DNA of 7,684 bases from an uncultured Gemmatimonadota bacterium. GTDB taxonomy: Bacteria > Gemmatimonadota > Gemmatimonadetes > Longimicrobiales > Gaopeijiaceae. A program made the position numbers and the translations under genes. The stretch's first letter is position 1. The number at the start of each line of letters is the position of its first letter. The notes below the pieces were generated by a model. That model saw only the letters and a program-made list of their open reading frames with translations. It did not search any database and was not told the DNA's origin. Shown one piece after another: positions 5,619 through 7,684 of this stretch. The stretch spans positions 1 to 7,684 of the forward strand of contig CALHIO010000098.1 in the NCBI GenBank assembly GCA_938030915.1, given 5' to 3'.

Positions 5619-6860
5619 ATGTCCGAGACGCGTCTCGACAACGGCGTGCGCGTGCTCAGCGAGCACATCCCCGGGATGCGCTCGGCCGCGATCGGGGTCT
5701 GGGTCCGACAGGGAGCGGCACACGAGTCGGATGACGATACGGGGGTGAGCCATCTCCTCGAGCACATGGTGTTCAAGGGAACCGAGGGCCGGAGTGCGCT
5801 CGAGATCGCCGATTCGCTCGAAGCTCTGGGTGGATCACTGGACGCGTATACGAGTCGGGAGCACACCTCGTATCAGGGTCGCGTGCTGGACGAGCACATA
5901 CCGGTGGCGCTCGATGTGCTCTCCGACCTCGTGCTGACACCCAATCTGGACGACGCGGATCTTGCCCTCGAGCGAGAGGTCGTGCTCGAGGAAATCGCCC
6001 AAGTCGAGGACACCCCTGACGATCTTGTCTTCGAGATTCACTCTGAGCGCCTCTGGGATGGACATCCATACGGACGCTCTATTCTGGGCACGAAGGAGTC
6101 GGTTGCCGAAATGCGGGGCGACACCCTCCGATCGCTTCATGCACAGCGGTACGTAGGGGAGAACCTGGTCGTCGCCGCGGCGGGGAATGTCGAGCACGAC
6201 GAATTCGTGAAGCGAGTGGTCGGGCACTTCGATGCCGTGTCGCCGGGCGAGCGGAGTGAGCGAGTGGCTCAGCCCGCCGGCACGACCACCGGATTCCAGC
6301 GTATCGATCGTCCGACGGCACAGACGCATATCGTGTTCGGGGCCGAGGCGCCTTCGCACGCGAGCAGGGATCGTTACCCGCTGATCCTCCTCTCGTCGAT
6401 ACTCGGCGGAGGGATGAGTTCGAGGCTTTTCCAGAAGGTCCGGGAGGAGCTCGGGCTGTGCTACTCGGTGTTCACCTTTCAGAGCTTCTACCGGTCGGCG
6501 GGCATGGTGGGCGTCTACGTCGGAACTCGCCCTGGCACGGCCGACCAGGCGTCGGAGGCGGTGCGAGGCGAACTCCAGCGCGTAGCCACCGAGGGTCTGT
6601 CCGAGACCGATCTCGACCGCATCAAGCAGCAGGTGAAAGGGCAGGTCATGCTCTCACTGGAGTCGACCGGTGCCCGACTGCACCGCCTGGCGTCGTTCGC
6701 GTTGCATGACGAGCCCTTTCGGGGACTCGATGATGTACTGGCGCGCATCGACGGGGTGACCCGTGACGATATTCTGCGCGTTGCGATGCAGTACTATGAC
6801 CCCGAACTCCACCTGGAGCTCAGGCTCGGCCCGGACGATGCGCTGCCCGGGGCCACCTGA
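5619..6860 (+). CDS. M16 family zinc peptidase (YmxG/MlpA-like, insulinase family)
   Basis: A single-chain M16B metallopeptidase, 413 residues from ATG 5619. The inverted zinc motif HLLEH is at 45-49 (His45, His49 ligands; Glu48 catalytic) and the third ligand is Glu125 in REVVLEEI, 76 residues after His49 as in the family. The C-terminal half has GGGMSSRLFQKVREELGLCYSV with the Arg269/Tyr282 pair of active members. No signal peptide or membrane segment is seen, so it is probably cytoplasmic; it resembles Bacillus YmxG/MlpA (about 409 residues), also encoded just after pnp. Substrates are unknown. Start choice: ATG 5619 gives MSETRLDNG, the normal family beginning, and leaves the 5545-5578 hairpin outside the gene. 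GTG 5526 has a better ribosome binding site (AGGGGA, 5514-5519) and would give 444 residues; ATG 5460, behind GGGGGAG, would overlap pnp. Confidence 0.93.
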   Translation: MSETRLDNGVRVLSEHIPGMRSAAIGVWVRQGAAHESDDDTGVSHLLEHMVFKGTEGRSALEIADSLEALGGSLDAYTSREHTSYQGRVLDEHIPVALDVLSDLVLTPNLDDADLALEREVVLEEIAQVEDTPDDLVFEIHSERLWDGHPYGRSILGTKESVAEMRGDTLRSLHAQRYVGENLVVAAAGNVEHDEFVKRVVGHFDAVSPGERSERVAQPAGTTTGFQRIDRPTAQTHIVFGAEAPSHASRDRYPLILLSSILGGGMSSRLFQKVREELGLCYSVFTFQSFYRSAGMVGVYVGTRPGTADQASEAVRGELQRVATEGLSETDLDRIKQQVKGQVMLSLESTGARLHRLASFALHDEPFRGLDDVLARIDGVTRDDILRVAMQYYDPELHLELRLGPDDALPGAT

Positions 6861-6903
6861 TCCCTTTTTACACGAACCACCCACAAACCTACGAGAGACC
6901 GAG

Positions 6904-7684
6904 ATGCTGATTGGCGTACCGAAAGAGATCAAGCCCGACGAGTATCGCGTCGCCCTGACCCCGGCTGGCGCGGAGATGCTCGTGGGCGCCGGACACGAGC
7001 TCTTTATCGAGAAGGGTGCGGGGCTGGGAAGTGGCTTCACGGACGATTTCTACGAGGACGCGGGGGCCACGATCCTCGACACGCCCGAAGAGGTGTGGGC
7101 GAAGGCCGAGATGATCATGAAGGTGAAGGAGCCGATCGCCCCTGAGTGGCCGCGCATGCGGTCCGGGCAGGTCATCTTCACCTACTTCCACTTCGCGGCC
7201 TCGGAGGAGCTGACGAAGGCCGTCGTGGATTCCGGTGCGATCGCGATCGCGTACGAAACGGTCGAGCTCGAGACCGGTGAGCTCCCGCTTCTGACGCCGA
7301 TGTCGGAGGTCGCAGGGCGCATGGCGGTTCAGGAAGGTGCCAAGTACCTCGAGAAGCCGCAGGGTGGCCTCGGTGTGCTGCTCGGTGGCGTGCCCGGCGT
7401 GAATCCGGGCAAGGTGGTGATCCTCGGGGGAGGCGTCGTCGGTACCAACGCGGCGAAGATGGCCGCCGGACTCGGCTCGAACGTGTTCATCATGGACATC
7501 AACCTCGAGCGGCTTCGCTACCTCGATGATGTGATGCCCGCGAACGTCACGACGCTGTTCTCCCCCCGCTATGCCCTCCGCAAGCAGATCCAGCACGCGG
7601 ATCTGATCATCGGTGCGGTGCTGATCCCCGGTGCGAAGGCCCCCAGCCTGATCACGCGTGAGGATCTTTCGCTCATGCGCGAGG
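6904..7684 (+). CDS. ald: Alanine dehydrogenase (partial, runs off right edge)
   Basis: The first 260 residues of an NAD-dependent L-alanine dehydrogenase, which interconverts alanine with pyruvate and ammonia; the full family length is about 370. It opens MLIGVPKEIKPDEYRVALTP with the substrate-binding Arg15. Lys75 (in MKVKEPIAPEW) and His96 (in YFHFAAS) fall exactly at the positions of the catalytic Lys75 and His96 of the Mycobacterium and Bacillus enzymes. SEVAGRMAVQEGAKYLEKPQGG (134-155) is typical of Ald rather than of the transhydrogenase alpha subunit. The Rossmann fold shows VVILGGGVVGTNAAKMA with GGGVVG at 175-180 and Asp198 ending the second strand, consistent with NAD rather than NADP. 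The purine-rich GAGAGA at 6893-6898 is a modest ribosome binding site. It starts 43 bases after the M16 gene with no clear terminator between, so cotranscription is possible. Confidence 0.97.
   Translation, partial: MLIGVPKEIKPDEYRVALTPAGAEMLVGAGHELFIEKGAGLGSGFTDDFYEDAGATILDTPEEVWAKAEMIMKVKEPIAPEWPRMRSGQVIFTYFHFAASEELTKAVVDSGAIAIAYETVELETGELPLLTPMSEVAGRMAVQEGAKYLEKPQGGLGVLLGGVPGVNPGKVVILGGGVVGTNAAKMAAGLGSNVFIMDINLERLRYLDDVMPANVTTLFSPRYALRKQIQHADLIIGAVLIPGAKAPSLITREDLSLMRE

Noticed and set aside
6828..6869. Possible intrinsic terminator after the M16 gene (GGCCC/GGGCC followed later by TTTTT)
   Set aside because: The stem is 5 pairs with a 17-base loop and ends 10 bases before the T-run; the alternative GGG/CCC stem is too short. 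Not good enough to annotate.
1..7684. CRISPR array, insertion sequence, phage, toxin-antitoxin or defence genes
   Set aside because: No repeat array, terminal inverted repeats or transposase motifs are seen; every coding region is accounted for by conserved housekeeping families.

Overview
The window is a G+C-rich (roughly two thirds, strongly G/C at third codon positions), densely packed stretch of a bacterial chromosome. All genes are on the + strand. It carries the conserved translation/RNA-processing block infB - ylxP - rbfA - truB - ribF - rpsO - pnp, then a single-chain M16 zinc peptidase and the start of alanine dehydrogenase. Gene order and the character of the proteins (for example the PNPase N-terminal half) suggest a Gemmatimonadota-like or similar high-GC environmental bacterium. 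That assignment comes from memory of family sequences, not from a search, and is low confidence.

Layout. 1-77 is the end of translation initiation factor IF-2. 117-401 is a DUF503/YlxP protein. rbfA (424-837), truB (834-1721) and ribF (1718-2659) are joined by 4-base start/stop overlaps (GTGA, ATGA), so they look translationally coupled. A hairpin over the ribF stop codon followed by a T-rich tract (2646-2676) looks like an intrinsic terminator. The next 100 bases form a structured leader for rpsO (2776-3036), with two mutually exclusive helices and a small inverted repeat covering the Shine-Dalgarno. The 292-base rpsO-pnp gap has no convincing gene but several hairpins, the strongest at 3072-3091. 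pnp (3329-5482) is full length. A long GC-rich inverted repeat at 5545-5578 follows it and looks like its terminator; this bears on where the M16 peptidase starts (5619 preferred, 5526 or 5460 possible). The peptidase ends at 6860 and ald runs from 6904 off the right edge.

How the genes work together. IF-2, RbfA, S15 and TruB act in translation initiation, 30S maturation, small-subunit assembly and tRNA U55 modification. PNPase degrades and processes RNA. RibF makes FMN and FAD, and commonly sits next to truB in bacteria. The M16 peptidase downstream of pnp matches the position of ymxG/mlpA in Bacillus. Alanine dehydrogenase is metabolic and is the least expected neighbour.

This is a conserved housekeeping region. 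I see no mobile element, CRISPR array, tRNA, rRNA, phage gene or defence system. The only material worth a second look is RNA structure in the rpsO and pnp leaders and the M16 start-site question.
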